The notes: generated from the letters alone by a model not told the origin. Numbered from the stretch's first letter, positions 25,115 through 36,978 are shown. The stretch: 55,463 bases of DNA from Terrabacter sp. 28 (GCA_000955875.1 JYOE01000012.1:1-55463), one strand, 5' to 3'. Numbers and translations are program-made.

Positions 25115-26806
25115 CTACTTCTTCACGTAGCCCTGCACGTCGACGACGACGTTCGTCTGGGCGGTCGAGTGCACCGTGATGGTGCCGTCCGCCGCCACGG
25201 GGACGATGACCCAGTTGGTCCTCGTCCGCGCCGTCGGCACGGTGAGGCTGGGTGACGCGGGCCGGGCCGCGCCCGTCGGGTAGGCGGTGAGGGCCGTCGT
25301 GGTGGTCGGGCCGACGGCCGTGAGGCTCACCGAGACGGCGCCGACGCCGACCGTCGGCACCCCACCGCGACCGAGCACTGCGACGGTCGTCGTCGACCCG
25401 GCCGCCACCTTCGCGGCGGGTGCACCCACGCCGGTGCGGGTGTCGACGATGCGGGCCGGAGCGAGCGCCACGTGGTCCGCGCCGGTCCTGAACCAGCCCA
25501 CGACGTCGACGAGCAGGTCGGTCTGGGCGGTCGAGTGGATCGTCACCTTGCCGCCGGTCCCGAGCCGCGTGACCACCATCCCCGTCATCGAGGCGGTCGC
25601 GTCGTAGCCGACGTGCGCGGTCACCGGCCGGGCCGACCCCGTCGGGTATGCCGTGAGCCAGCCGGCCGCGGAGGGTGCGGCGGCCGAGACGTCGAGGGCC
25701 ACCGCGGACGCGCCGGTCGCGGGCACGACACCCGCACCGGCGACCGGGAGGTCGACCGTCCCCCCGGCCGGGACGCGCACCTTGGGGGCGCCCAGACCGC
25801 TGCGCGTGTCGAGCACGCGGGTCGGGGTCACGGGCACGAGGTGACCCGTCGTCGGGTACCACCCCACGACCTCGGCCAGCAGGTGCGTCGTGGCCGAGGC
25901 GTAGAGGCGCACCTTGCCGTCGGTGCCCAGCCGTGCAGGCACGAGCTCGCTGACGGTGGCCGCGGCGCCGAAAGACACGCTGCGTGAGCCGGGGCGCGCT
26001 GCACCGGAGGGGTAGGACGTGAGGTAGCCGGCGGCCGCCGGCCCGGTGACCGTGACGTTGAGCACGGCCGTGCCGACCCCGCCCGCCGGGATGCCCGCCC
26101 GGCCGCTCACCTGGACCGCGACCGACGTCCCGGCCGCGACCTTGGCCGCCGGGGCGCCGAGTCCGGTCCGGGTGTCGAGCACGCGGGTGGGCGCGACAGG
26201 CCGGTAGACGTCGGGGTCGACGACGGTGACGCCCTGGTCCTTGAGGTGGATGAAGCCGTTGGGCCACTTGCCACCGGTGCGAGTGACCTTGCGCCACCTG
26301 AACTCGCCGCCCCAGTTGTCCTCGGAGACGAGGATCTCGTCGGCGGAGTACACGCGCTCGACGTAGGCGACGTGACCGGTGGCCGAGAAGGAGGTGTTCC
26401 ACCAGGCGACGGAGCCGACCGCGGGGTCGTCGTTGGTGCGGTCGGCGAAGGCCGGGCCCCAGTTGTAGGCGTTGCCCGACAGCGTCGACGGCTTGACGTT
26501 CGGCAGGCCGTTCTGGACGAGGCGGTAGGCGACGTGGTTGGTGCAGTTGTGCCCGGTCGACTGGCGCCACCAGCTCGTCGTCGCGTTGGTCTTGTAGCCC
26601 GCGTGGGGGTAGCCGGCGGTCTGGCACGGGTCGTAGCCGGTGCAGAGGACGATCCACTCGGCCGAGCTGGCCGGGGCTGCGAGGCCCACGGAGCCGGCGA
26701 GCAGCGAGAGAACGGTCACGAGCAGTGCCACGGCCCTGGACCGGACGCGGCCGCTTGGCGTCGCGGGGCGACCGGTCTGCTCGTCGGAGTGGCGCGCCAG
26801 TCGCAT
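25115..26806 (-). CDS. Secreted CHAP-domain protein with three C-terminal repeats
   Basis: The 563-residue protein has a signal peptide (about residues 1-50, ending in LAAPASSAEW) and a CHAP amidase/peptidase domain (about 51-195). The CHAP nucleophile is probably the Cys in GHNCTNHVAYR, with His in TGHVAYVERV. After it come three copies of a domain of about 120 residues, each opening PTRVLDTRTGLGAP or a variant and closing STAQTDLLVDVVGW or a variant. CHAP enzymes cut peptidoglycan cross-links. The repeats, frequent in secreted actinobacterial proteins, are likely wall- or surface-binding. The stop lies 3 bp from that of the convergent DUF3097 gene. Confidence 0.87.
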   Translation of the reverse strand: MRLARHSDEQTGRPATPSGRVRSRAVALLVTVLSLLAGSVGLAAPASSAEWIVLCTGYDPCQTAGYPHAGYKTNATTSWWRQSTGHNCTNHVAYRLVQNGLPNVKPSTLSGNAYNWGPAFADRTNDDPAVGSVAWWNTSFSATGHVAYVERVYSADEILVSEDNWGGEFRWRKVTRTGGKWPNGFIHLKDQGVTVVDPDVYRPVAPTRVLDTRTGLGAPAAKVAAGTSVAVQVSGRAGIPAGGVGTAVLNVTVTGPAAAGYLTSYPSGAARPGSRSVSFGAAATVSELVPARLGTDGKVRLYASATTHLLAEVVGWYPTTGHLVPVTPTRVLDTRSGLGAPKVRVPAGGTVDLPVAGAGVVPATGASAVALDVSAAAPSAAGWLTAYPTGSARPVTAHVGYDATASMTGMVVTRLGTGGKVTIHSTAQTDLLVDVVGWFRTGADHVALAPARIVDTRTGVGAPAAKVAAGSTTTVAVLGRGGVPTVGVGAVSVSLTAVGPTTTTALTAYPTGAARPASPSLTVPTARTRTNWVIVPVAADGTITVHSTAQTNVVVDVQGYVKK

Positions 26807-26980
26807 GTGGGTCTCCCGTGCTCGCCGAGGCTGCTCCGGGAAATCTAGGACATTCGAGCCACGCGATCACTGGTTTCGCAGAAATCCCTCGCGACACGCG
26901 GGTGGGTGTGCGCCCCATCCGTCATCGACTGTGCTAACGAAAACGATGTCATTCGCAAGCCCGTCGCGCCGCCTCGGCCC

Positions 26981-28483
26981 TCAGCGGCGACGGCGCCCGG
27001 GTGACACCACCCGGTCGATGACCTGCTCCTTGAACCGGGTGAACGGCGGGCGGATCCACGCCGTCGTGTCGGGGCGCGTCGGCATCGTCAGCACGGCCTT
27101 GGCGTGCGAGAAGAGCTCGACGGACCGCTCCCCGTGGTAGGCGCCCATCCCGCTGGCCCCCACTCCCCCGAACGGCAGCTCCGGCACCGCGAGGTGCGCA
27201 AGCGGGATGTTGAAGCCGATGGCTCCCGAGGAGGTCTCACGCACGAAGCGCTCGCGCACGACGGCGGAGGGGGTGAACACGTAGAGGGCGAGCGGCTTGT
27301 CGCGGCCGTTGACGAGGGCGATGGCGGCGTCGAGGTCGGCGACCGGGACGAGCGGCAGCACGGGCCCGAAGATCTCGTCACGCATGACGGCCTCCTCGGG
27401 GTCATCGGGGTCGGCCACCTCCACGAGGGTGGGCTCCAGGTAGCGCGTGGCCGCGTCGGACCGGCCCCCCGCCACGACCCGGCCGCCGTCGAGCAGCCCG
27501 GTGAGCCGCTCGAAGTGCCTCCCGTCGACGATCCGGCCGTAGTCGGGCGACGACGCCGGGTCGTCGCCGAAGGCCTCGCGGATCGCTTCCACGAGAAGCG
27601 GCTTCAGCTTCGCGAGGGTCTCCGGAGTGGCCACGACGTAGTCGGGCGCGACGCAGGTCTGCCCCGCGTTGGTGAACTTGCCCCAGACGAGGCGCCGGGC
27701 CGTGACGGGCAGGTCGGCGTCGTCGGCGACGTAGGCCGGGGACTTGCCGCCGAGCTCCAGCGTCACGGGCGTGAGGTGCGCCGCGGCCGCCTCGAGCACG
27801 ATCCGCCCGACCGCCCCGTTGCCCGTGTAGAAGATGTGGTCGAAACGCTCGGCGAGGAGCGCGGTGGTCTCGGGCACCGCGCCCTCGACGACGTGGACCG
27901 CCTCCGGGTCGAGGTGCTCGGGCACGAGACGGGCGATCAGGGCCGACGTCGCGGGCGCCAGCTCGCTCGGCTTGAGCACGACGGCGTTGCCGGCCGCCAG
28001 CGCCCCGACGAGCGGGGCCAGGCACAGCTGGAGGGGGTAGTTCCAGGGCGCGATGACGAGCACGACGCCGAGCGGCTCGCGCACCACCCTCGCCCGCCCG
28101 GGCGCCAGCGACAGCGGCACCGGGACCCGGCGGGGCGCCGTCCAGGCCCGCAGGTGGCGCAGTGTGTGGTCGATCTCGCGGACGAGGAAACCGGTCTCGG
28201 TCACCCACGCCTCGGTGGCGCTCTTGCCGAGGTCGGCGTGCAGGGCTGCCGCGATCTCGGCCTCGTGGTCGACGAGGAGCACGCGTAGGGCCTTGAGCTG
28301 TGCCACCCGCCAGGCCCGCGCCTTGGTGCGCCCCGTCTCGAACGCCCGCCGCGCCGTCGCCACGGCCTCGCGGGGCTCGGCCGGACGTGCACCGGACGAA
28401 CCCTCGACGACCGGAACCGGGGTGTTCGCGGTCGCCTCGGTGCTCTCGGCGCCACTCGTCATCGTCGACATGCTCTCGCTCAT
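26981..28483 (-). CDS. Aldehyde dehydrogenase (class 3-like)
   Basis: This 500-residue NAD(P)-dependent dehydrogenase oxidises aldehydes to acids. It shows the catalytic glutamate in LELGGKSP and cysteine in [11 protein letters not shown], the APWNYPLQ substrate-channel motif and the [10 protein letters not shown] nucleotide-binding motif. The compact form without C-terminal membrane anchor, together with [19 protein letters not shown], fits the class 3/fatty-aldehyde group. About 40 extra residues at the N-terminus are low in conservation, so a later start is possible. It follows hemW by 30 bp on the same strand. Confidence 0.93.
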   Translation of the reverse strand: MSESMSTMTSGAESTEATANTPVPVVEGSSGARPAEPREAVATARRAFETGRTKARAWRVAQLKALRVLLVDHEAEIAAALHADLGKSATEAWVTETGFLVREIDHTLRHLRAWTAPRRVPVPLSLAPGRARVVREPLGVVLVIAPWNYPLQLCLAPLVGALAAGNAVVLKPSELAPATSALIARLVPEHLDPEAVHVVEGAVPETTALLAERFDHIFYTGNGAVGRIVLEAAAAHLTPVTLELGGKSPAYVADDADLPVTARRLVWGKFTNAGQTCVAPDYVVATPETLAKLKPLLVEAIREAFGDDPASSPDYGRIVDGRHFERLTGLLDGGRVVAGGRSDAATRYLEPTLVEVADPDDPEEAVMRDEIFGPVLPLVPVADLDAAIALVNGRDKPLALYVFTPSAVVRERFVRETSSGAIGFNIPLAHLAVPELPFGGVGASGMGAYHGERSVELFSHAKAVLTMPTRPDTTAWIRPPFTRFKEQVIDRVVSPGRRRR

Positions 28484-28513
28484 CTGCCTTCCGGGCCGCT
28501 TCTGCCGCGCCCC

Positions 28514-29749
28514 TCAGGACGCGAGGAGCCGGTGCACCACCGTGTCGGCGAGGAGACGTCCACGGAGGGTCAGGACGAGCCGGGAGTCCCGCAAGGCGGC
28601 CGGGCCGTCGACGAGGCCGTCGGCGATCAGACCCGCCACGGCGGTGCGCCCCGATCCTCGCAGATCCGCCACCGGCAGGCCGTCCGCGAGGCGTGTGCCG
28701 AGCAGCACACGCTCGTCGTAGCGCTGCTCGTCGGTGAGCCCCTCGCGCGCGTGCGCCGGCGACTCCCCCGCCCCGAGCCGGGCGGCATACGCACTCGGGT
28801 GCTTGACGTTCCACCAGCGCATCCCGCCGACGTGGCTGTGCGCACCCGGGCCGACGCCCCACCAGTTCGTGCCCGCCCAGTAGGCGACGTTGTGGCGGCA
28901 CCGGGCCCGCTGCGAGCGGGCCCAGTTGCTCACCTCGTACCACCCGTAGCCGGCCGCGGAGAGCAGCTCGTCGGCCAGCTCGTACTTGTCGGCCTCGTCG
29001 TCGTCCTCGGGCGCCGGGACGACCCCGCGCCGCACCTGGGCAGCCAGCTTCGTCCCCTCCTCGACGACGAGCGCGTACGCCGACACGTGGTCGGGCTCGA
29101 GGGCGACGGCGGCCTCGAGGCTGCGCCGCCAGTCGGCGAGCGACTCCCCAGGCGTGCCGTAGATGAGGTCGACGCTCACCTGCATGCCCGCGGCCTTCGT
29201 CGCCGCGACGGCGCGCGCCACGTTCTCGGGGTCGTGGGTGCGCTCGAGCGTGTGCAGCACGTGCGGCACGGCCGACTGCATGCCGACCGAGACGCGCGTG
29301 AAGCCGCCGTCGGCGAGCTCGCGCAGTGACTCGGGAGTCACCGAGTCGGGGTTCGCCTCGGTCGTGACCTCTGCGTCGGGTGCCAGACCGAACCGCTGCC
29401 GTATGCCGTCGAGCACCGTCACGAGGTCGCGTGACCTCAGCATCGTCGGGGTGCCGCCACCGACGAACACGGTCGAGACCGGAGGCGCCGCGGGGCCCAG
29501 GACGCCGCACGCGAGGTCGAGCTCGAGCAGGGCTGCGTCCGCGTAGCTGTCGACGCCGATGCTCGCGCCCGGACCGCCGAGCTCGGTCAGCGTGTAGGTG
29601 TTGAAGTCGCAGTAGCCGCAGCGGACCGTGCAGAACGGGACGTGCACGTAGATGCCGAGGTCGGTGCTCGCCACGTCGGCGAGCGCCGACGGTGGGAGCT
29701 CTCCCGTGCTGGGGGCGGGGTCGCCGTCGGGAAGGGCGGAGGGCGGCAT
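28514..29749 (-). CDS. hemW: Radical SAM haem chaperone HemW (coproporphyrinogen oxidase-like)
   Basis: HemW is a radical-SAM protein related to HemN that binds and transfers haem. The 411-residue protein has CTVRCGYCDF (the 4Fe-4S CxxxCxxC), FVGGGTPTML, and a HemN C-terminal domain. The Cys found just before this motif in true HemN is not seen, which supports HemW. I chose the ATG at 29749 (MPPSALPDGD); an ATG at 29812 would overlap the divergent cyclophilin gene. hemW lies between lepA and hrcA in many actinobacteria, as here. Confidence 0.9.
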   Translation of the reverse strand: MPPSALPDGDPAPSTGELPPSALADVASTDLGIYVHVPFCTVRCGYCDFNTYTLTELGGPGASIGVDSYADAALLELDLACGVLGPAAPPVSTVFVGGGTPTMLRSRDLVTVLDGIRQRFGLAPDAEVTTEANPDSVTPESLRELADGGFTRVSVGMQSAVPHVLHTLERTHDPENVARAVAATKAAGMQVSVDLIYGTPGESLADWRRSLEAAVALEPDHVSAYALVVEEGTKLAAQVRRGVVPAPEDDDEADKYELADELLSAAGYGWYEVSNWARSQRARCRHNVAYWAGTNWWGVGPGAHSHVGGMRWWNVKHPSAYAARLGAGESPAHAREGLTDEQRYDERVLLGTRLADGLPVADLRGSGRTAVAGLIADGLVDGPAALRDSRLVLTLRGRLLADTVVHRLLAS

Positions 29750-29810
29750 ACGCCCATTGTCCCAGCCGGAACGGGGTGGCTCGTCACCCCCGCAGACGTA
29801 CGCTGCGCTC

Positions 29811-30572
29811 ATGGTGGCTGCTCACCTGCGCGCCGGGCGGACCGGAGCGGTCGGCTCGACGGTGATCCCGCTCGTCGTGGGCCTCGCGACGGCCCTGGGC
29901 CTCGCGGCGTGCGACGGCTCGAGCCGCGATGCACGGACGGCCGGCAGCCGCGCCGGTGCGGGCGCGACCGTCCCGTCGAGCCCCGCCGCTGCGATCACGT
30001 GCGCGCCTCCCCCGCCGACGCCCACCGCCGTCCCGACCTTCTCGAGCGCCCCACCCGCGGGGGTCGCGGCGGACGCGACGTGGGACGTCACCGTCGTGAC
30101 GACGTGCGGGGAGCTCCACCTTGCCCTCGACGGACGGGCTGCTCCGCGGAGCGTCGCCTCGTTCGTCACGCTCGCGCGCTCGGGCTACTGGACCGACAGC
30201 GTCTGCCACCGGCTCACGTCGCGCCAGGCACCCACGGCCTTCCTCCAGTGCGGCGACCCCTCCGGTCACGGCACCGCCGACCCCGGCTACGACCTGCCGC
30301 TCGAGCACGTGCCCGCCGACCGGACCTACCGCGTCGGCGACGTGGGCGTGGCCCGCGGCGACGACACGGCCGGGACGGCCGGTGAGTTCTTCGTCGTGCA
30401 CCGCACCTTCACCGTGCCACCCGGGGGCGTCCTCTACTCGGTGATCGGACACGTCACGGCCGGACAGGAGGTGGTCCAGCACGTCGCGGGCAAGGCCGGC
30501 GAGGACACGCGCCCGGACGGACCGCCGTTCCAGTCCATCAGCGTCCACGCCGTCCGCGTCGCGCAGCGCTGA
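29811..30572 (+). CDS. Cyclophilin-type peptidyl-prolyl isomerase lipoprotein
   Basis: The 253-residue protein starts with a lipoprotein signal ending in the lipobox LGLAACDGS, followed by a Pro/Thr/Ala-rich linker to about residue 85. The cyclophilin domain follows: FVTLARSGYWTDSVCHRLTS, FLQCGDPSGHGTADPGYDL and GEFFVVHRTF. It would assist folding of exported proteins on the outer face of the membrane. The domain is compact and several consensus active-site positions are altered, so activity is not certain. It is divergent from hemW with only 61 bp between starts. Confidence 0.87.
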   Translation: MVAAHLRAGRTGAVGSTVIPLVVGLATALGLAACDGSSRDARTAGSRAGAGATVPSSPAAAITCAPPPPTPTAVPTFSSAPPAGVAADATWDVTVVTTCGELHLALDGRAAPRSVASFVTLARSGYWTDSVCHRLTSRQAPTAFLQCGDPSGHGTADPGYDLPLEHVPADRTYRVGDVGVARGDDTAGTAGEFFVVHRTFTVPPGGVLYSVIGHVTAGQEVVQHVAGKAGEDTRPDGPPFQSISVHAVRVAQR

Positions 30573-30669
30573 GCTGCGACGGCCTGAGGTCACCTGCGCC
30601 ACCCGGCTCTGTCAGGTCATGCCCGGTGGCGGCTGCCAGACCCTCAGCACCGTCGCCTAGGGTGCAAGG

Positions 30670-31503
30670 GTGTACCGCCCCAACTGGATCGAGCTCGACG
30701 GCGTCGTCAACATGCGAGACCTCGGCGGGATGGTGACCAGCAGCGGCGACGAGGTGCGCCCGCACCGGTTGCTGCGTTCGGACAACCTCCAGGACCTGAC
30801 GCCGCAGGCGGTCGACGCGCTCGTGCGGACCTACGAGGTCTCCGACATCGTCGACCTGCGCACCCACGTCGAGGTCGCGAAGGAGGGCGAGGGTCCGCTG
30901 CTCGCCGTCGACGGTGTGACGCACCACCACCACACGCTCTACCGCGAGGACACCGCCGAGTCGGGCATCCCCGCCGCCGAGCGCGCCCTGCCGTGGGAGA
31001 CCGACGAGCGACGCGAGGCCGCCGCAGCGGCCGCAGCCGCAGAGGCGGAGGCCGAGCACCGGCGCAGCCACGAGCAGTTCTGGTCGGAGCACTACCTCGG
31101 CTACCTCGCCCAGCGCCCGGACTCGGTCCTGGCCGCCCTCCACGCGATCGCCTCCAGCCGTGGCGCCGCGGTGGTCCACTGCGCCGCCGGAAAGGACCGC
31201 ACCGGCACCGTCGTGGGTCTCGCGCTCAAGGTGGTCGGGGTGCCCGACGAGCTCGTCGTCGCCGACTTCGCCGCCTCCGCGGAACGGGTCGCCGCGATCA
31301 TGGACCGCCTGCGGGCCAAGCCTGCCTACGCCGACAACCTCAAGGACAAGACGGTGGCGCAGCAGTCACCGACCACCGAGACGATGCGGATGCTGCTCGC
31401 GACGCTCGACGAGCGCTACGACGGTCCGCTCGGCTGGCTGAGCGCCCACGGCTGGACCGCGGCCGACACCGAGCGGATGCGGCGCAAGCTGCTCTCGACC
31501 TGA
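30670..31503 (+). CDS. Tyrosine/serine protein phosphatase (PtpB-like)
   Basis: The 277-residue protein has the Cys-based phosphatase loop HCAAGKDRTG (C at about residue 173), with an N-terminal NMRDLGGM and LLRSDNL stretch typical of the MptpB-like dual-specificity family. It removes phosphate from proteins or phosphoinositides. An Ala/Glu-rich helix (residues about 105-130, EAAAAAAAAEAEAEHRR) is a likely lid. The GTG at 30670 follows the cyclophilin gene by 97 bp. The convergent DUF4442 gene ends 6 bp away. Confidence 0.9.
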   Translation: MYRPNWIELDGVVNMRDLGGMVTSSGDEVRPHRLLRSDNLQDLTPQAVDALVRTYEVSDIVDLRTHVEVAKEGEGPLLAVDGVTHHHHTLYREDTAESGIPAAERALPWETDERREAAAAAAAAEAEAEHRRSHEQFWSEHYLGYLAQRPDSVLAALHAIASSRGAAVVHCAAGKDRTGTVVGLALKVVGVPDELVVADFAASAERVAAIMDRLRAKPAYADNLKDKTVAQQSPTTETMRMLLATLDERYDGPLGWLSAHGWTAADTERMRRKLLST

Positions 31504-31509
31504 CGACCC

Positions 31510-31980
31510 TCAGGAGCGCGGGCTCACGTAGAGGTGGATCGTCCCCTCGACCGTGACCACCCCGTCGGCACGCGTCGCCGTCACGGTGACCGGCACCTCG
31601 GACGAGGCGCCCTCGGCGGGCGCCCACGCCGCGGGATCGGTCACGGCCGTGCAGGTCAGGTCGCTGGTCGACTTCGCGAGGTAGCGCACGTCCATCCCCC
31701 TCGGGATCCAGCGGTGGGTGGGGGCGATGCTCGCCTCGGCGAGCAGGCCCATGGCCGCCTCCAGCCCGTTGCACGCGGCGATCGCATGCACGGTGCCGAT
31801 GTGGTTCTGCACCCGGCGCCGCTTCGGCACGACGACGACGGCCCTGTTGGGCTCGACCTCGACGACCCGGGGCCGCACGGACCGGAAGTAGGGCGCCGCC
31901 GCGCTGAACGCGAGCGCAAACACCCGCTTGCCCAGTGGCACGTGCTCGAGACGGCGATACAGCGCGTAGGCGTCGACCAT
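31510..31980 (-). CDS. DUF4442 hotdog-fold thioesterase-like protein
   Basis: The 156-residue protein fits the DUF4442 group of hotdog-fold proteins: VKRRRVQNHIGTVHAIAACNGLEAAMGLL-like segment with His and Asn at the usual active-site place, then RWIPRGMDVRYLAKS. Hotdog enzymes of this type split acyl-CoA or acyl-carrier thioesters. The substrate is unknown. It lies downstream of lepA on the same strand, 144 bp away. Confidence 0.78.
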   Translation of the reverse strand: MVDAYALYRRLEHVPLGKRVFALAFSAAAPYFRSVRPRVVEVEPNRAVVVVPKRRRVQNHIGTVHAIAACNGLEAAMGLLAEASIAPTHRWIPRGMDVRYLAKSTSDLTCTAVTDPAAWAPAEGASSEVPVTVTATRADGVVTVEGTIHLYVSPRS

Positions 31981-32124
31981 GGCGCAAGGTTACCGACGGG
32001 TAGGCTCGCGCGCCACGCAGCCGTCCGGGCGGCGGTCGGATCGCCGCCCAGACGGCCACGCGTACGACGCACCCACACTCCGGCCGTGGTATCCACGGTA
32101 CGACCGTGAGCGCCCTTGTGCGCG

Positions 32125-33978
<1,854 letters not shown>

Positions 33979-34144
33979 GTGGGACGAACCTCGCAGAGTC
34001 AGTGGACAGGTCAGGCGGATCGGTGGTGCCGGTCGGGTGGGGACCGAGCGCGCCGTCGCTTTGGCGACGCGCCGCCGAGATCAGCACAGTCTCCCATGCT
34101 TTGCGGGTGCACCGCTCACACCCCTCACGTCGCGGTGACGGACA

Positions 34145-35299
34145 ATGGCGCGCATGCGTGCCCAACCCATGCAGGTCCTGCCCGTGGCGCCCGGATCGCA
34201 CCTGCCGCTGCGGCGTCACGTGCGCCACCCGCGCGAGATCCTCACGCTGGTCATCGCGATCATCACGTCGCTGCTGCTGCTCGTCGCGGCCTTCGGCGAG
34301 GTGCTCCTCGCCTTCGACGAGGACCGCACGCCCGACGTCTACGCCCTCGCCCTGATCTTCGCGCCGCTGCTCGTGTGGTTCGCCCGCGGCCAGCTGTGGG
34401 CCATGCAGCGCCTGAACGGCATCCGGCTGACGCCCGAGCAGTTCCCCGAGGCGTACGCGATGCTGCTCGACGCGGCGGCCCGCGCGGGCCTCTCGTACGT
34501 GCCCGACGCGTACGTCGTGCTCGGCAACGGGGTCATCAACGCGGCCGCCTCGGGCCACGGCTTCCGTCGCTTCGTCATGGTCAACAGCGACCTGCTGGAG
34601 GTCGGGGGCGCGGCGCGCGAGCCCGACGCCCTGCGGTTCGTCATCGCGCACGAGGTGGGCCACATCGCCGCCGGTCACACGAGCTACTGGCGCATCCTCG
34701 GCACCTTCGCGTCGCAGTGGATCCCGCTCGTCGGTTCGACCCTGAGCCGGGCCCAGGAGTACACCGCCGACAACTACGGCCACGCGCTCGTGCCGCACGG
34801 CGCGCGCCCGGCCATGGCGACGCTCGCCGGCGGCAAGTACCTCGGCCGGTCCGTCGACGTCGACGCGATGGCCGACCGGGCCGTCACCGAGCCCGGCTTC
34901 TTCGTGTGGGTCACCAACGCCGCCGCCAGCCACCCGGTGCTGCTCTGGCGCATGCACGCCCTGCGTGACCGGCGCCGTCCGGGCCGCCTGCTCTGGCGCC
35001 CCCGAGAGCCGTGGCTGTGGGGCGAGCCGGCCACTCCCGGCACGTACGCGCTGCCCGCGATGGTCGGCTTCACGCCCACAGCCCTCCCCGCTCCCGAGCG
35101 GCAGGCGGTGACCGGCGGCTACGCCTACGCGGGGGCCGTCGGCTCACCGGTCGTCGACCACACGTCTCCCGTGGACGGCTCAGCACCGCCCCTCGGTCAT
35201 GCCGTGTCGAACCACGACGCGTCGGTTCGACGTGACGACGGGGCGGGCGACCCGCTCCCGACCGACCCCACGAGAGAGGACGACCGGTGGAGACCCTGA
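34145..35299 (+). CDS. M48-family membrane metalloprotease
   Basis: This 384-residue protein has two N-terminal membrane helices (about residues 31-50 and 60-80) and the zinc site HEVGHIAAGH, with the third ligand Glu in SRAQEYTADNYG, as in HtpX/M48 proteases that degrade damaged membrane proteins. The C-terminal 90 residues are hydrophilic and low in complexity. It is divergent from lepA. Its last 13 bases overlap the start of the broken cupin gene, implying they were once translated together. Confidence 0.9.
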   Translation: MARMRAQPMQVLPVAPGSHLPLRRHVRHPREILTLVIAIITSLLLLVAAFGEVLLAFDEDRTPDVYALALIFAPLLVWFARGQLWAMQRLNGIRLTPEQFPEAYAMLLDAAARAGLSYVPDAYVVLGNGVINAAASGHGFRRFVMVNSDLLEVGGAAREPDALRFVIAHEVGHIAAGHTSYWRILGTFASQWIPLVGSTLSRAQEYTADNYGHALVPHGARPAMATLAGGKYLGRSVDVDAMADRAVTEPGFFVWVTNAAASHPVLLWRMHALRDRRRPGRLLWRPREPWLWGEPATPGTYALPAMVGFTPTALPAPERQAVTGGYAYAGAVGSPVVDHTSPVDGSAPPLGHAVSNHDASVRRDDGAGDPLPTDPTREDDRWRP

Positions 35300-35638
35300 T
35301 CAGCCGCGCCGACGGGCGCGAGGACGGCGAGGACTGGACCGAGAACTACGAGGACCGCCCGGCGGCGCCGGCATCAGCATCATCCTCGAGTCCACGACGC
35401 AGGCGGGCGTCGGCCCGCGTCTGCACCAGCACCCGTATGCGAGACGTTCATCATCAGACGCGGCTCGGCCACCTTCACCGTCGGCGCCGGCGAGGACGCG
35501 CGCGAGGTCGTCGGCAGGGCCGGGCAGGTGCTCGTCGTCCCTGCCCACACCCCGCACCGCTTCCGCACCGGCTCGGGGGGCTACGAGGCGGTGCACATCC
35601 ACGCGAACGAGCGCTTCGTCACCGAGTGGCTGGAGTGA
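35287..35638 (+). pseudogene. Small cupin gene broken by two -1 frameshifts
   Basis: A GTG start with AGAGAGG upstream opens a frame METLISRADGREDGEDWTE with nearly pure G/C third positions. After DRP (about 35363) the cupin sequence continues one frame back (GISIILESTTQAGVGPRLHQH), and after HPY (about 35435) one frame back again (ETFIIRRGSATFTVG, then VVPAHTPHRFRTG and stop at 35636). Restoring one G near 35362 and one C in CCGTATGCGAG gives a single-domain cupin of about 117 residues with HQHPYAETF as metal motif. The M48 gene overlaps its start. Real decay and sequencing error cannot be told apart here. Confidence 0.75.
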
Positions 35639-36848
35639 CGGCGGCCCGCTGAGCGGGTGCCACCGGGGCGACCGCGGCGCTGCCGCGCCGCTCCACCAGT
35701 GCCGAGGCGACGGCCACCCCGACGCCGAGCACCGCGAGACCGGCCCCGACGAGGCTCGGCGCGCCGTAGCCCCAGCCGGCGGCCAGCACGAGAGATCCCA
35801 GCCAGGCGCCGAGCGCGTTGGCCGTGTTGAGCGTCGAGTGGTTGAGTGCCGCCGCGAGCGACTGGCCCTCGTGCGCCACGTCCATGAGGCGCGTCTGCAG
35901 CAGGGGCACGACGATCGAGGGCAGCAACCCCAGCACGAAGACGAGGGCGACCGCGAGCCAGAGCGTGCGGGCCGCGAACCCGAAGACACCCAGCAGGAGC
36001 GCGATGAGCCCGAGCGCCCCGATGATGCCGTTGAGCACGCCGACGCGGTTCGCCACGCGACCGCTCAGCACCATGCCGACGACCATGCCGACGCCGTAGG
36101 CCGCGAGCACCCACGGGATGTGGCTCTCCTCCAGGCCGGCGAGCTCGGTCATCGTCGGCGTGATGAAGGAGTACATCGCGAACATGCCGCCGAAGCCGAC
36201 GACACCGACCAGCAGGGCCAGCCAGACCTGGAGCCGGCGCAGGGCCCGCATCTCGGTGCGCATCGACTCCTCGCCGCTCGGCGGCTGGTGGGGCAGCCAG
36301 ATCGCGATCGCGCCCACCGTGACCGCGGCGACGAGGCCCACGAGCAGGTAGGGCAGGTGCCACGAGAAGCGCTGCCCGAGAAGGGTGGCCACCGGCACGC
36401 CCACGACGTTCGCGACGCCGAGACCCCCGAGGATCGCGGCCACGGCGGCGGTGCGCCGCTGGTGCGACACGAGCGAGGCTGCGACGACGGAGCCGATGCC
36501 GAAGAACGCGCCGTGCGGCACACCGGCGAGGAAGCGCGCGGCCATCACGGTGGGGTACGTGTCGGCCGCCGCGATCGCCAGGTGCGCGACGGCGAAGAAC
36601 GCCATGAGGCCCATGAGCAGGCCCTTGCGCGGCACCTTCGCGAAGACGACGGCGATGAGCGGAGCCCCGACGACCACGCCGAGCGCGTACGCCGAGACGT
36701 AGTGTCCCGACGTCGCGATGTCGACGCCGGTGCCGTCGGCGATCTGCGGCAGCAGGCCCATCGTCACGAACTCGGTGGTCCCGATCGCGAAGCCCCCGAC
36801 GGCGAGGGCGAGGATGGCGAGGGTGGTGCGGCGGGCGGCGGGGCTCAC
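35619..36848 (-). CDS. MFS transporter (DHA1 family efflux pump)
   Basis: This 409-residue protein has about twelve membrane helices and opens with LAILALAVGGFAIGTTEFVTMGLLP, a signature of the AraJ/NepI-like DHA1 branch of the major facilitator superfamily, which exports sugars, nucleosides or drugs by proton antiport. The motif-A region is VFAKVPRKGLLMG. I chose the GTG at 36848 (VSPAARRTTL) with GGAG nearby; an earlier start would add an Arg-rich tail without hydrophobic character. Its end overlaps the convergent cupin pseudogene by 20 bp. Confidence 0.88.
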   Translation of the reverse strand: MSPAARRTTLAILALAVGGFAIGTTEFVTMGLLPQIADGTGVDIATSGHYVSAYALGVVVGAPLIAVVFAKVPRKGLLMGLMAFFAVAHLAIAAADTYPTVMAARFLAGVPHGAFFGIGSVVAASLVSHQRRTAAVAAILGGLGVANVVGVPVATLLGQRFSWHLPYLLVGLVAAVTVGAIAIWLPHQPPSGEESMRTEMRALRRLQVWLALLVGVVGFGGMFAMYSFITPTMTELAGLEESHIPWVLAAYGVGMVVGMVLSGRVANRVGVLNGIIGALGLIALLLGVFGFAARTLWLAVALVFVLGLLPSIVVPLLQTRLMDVAHEGQSLAAALNHSTLNTANALGAWLGSLVLAAGWGYGAPSLVGAGLAVLGVGVAVASALVERRGSAAVAPVAPAQRAAVTPATR

Positions 36849-36978
36849 AGATGGTCTCCGGGGTCTCGGCAGGTCGGCGTCCAGCGGCGCGCGACGGCGC
36901 CTGGCGGTTGGTGTCTCGGATCGCCGTCGACCCGGTGTCGGCCCCAACGGTAACGGCGTCGCGGCTACGGTGATTCCC

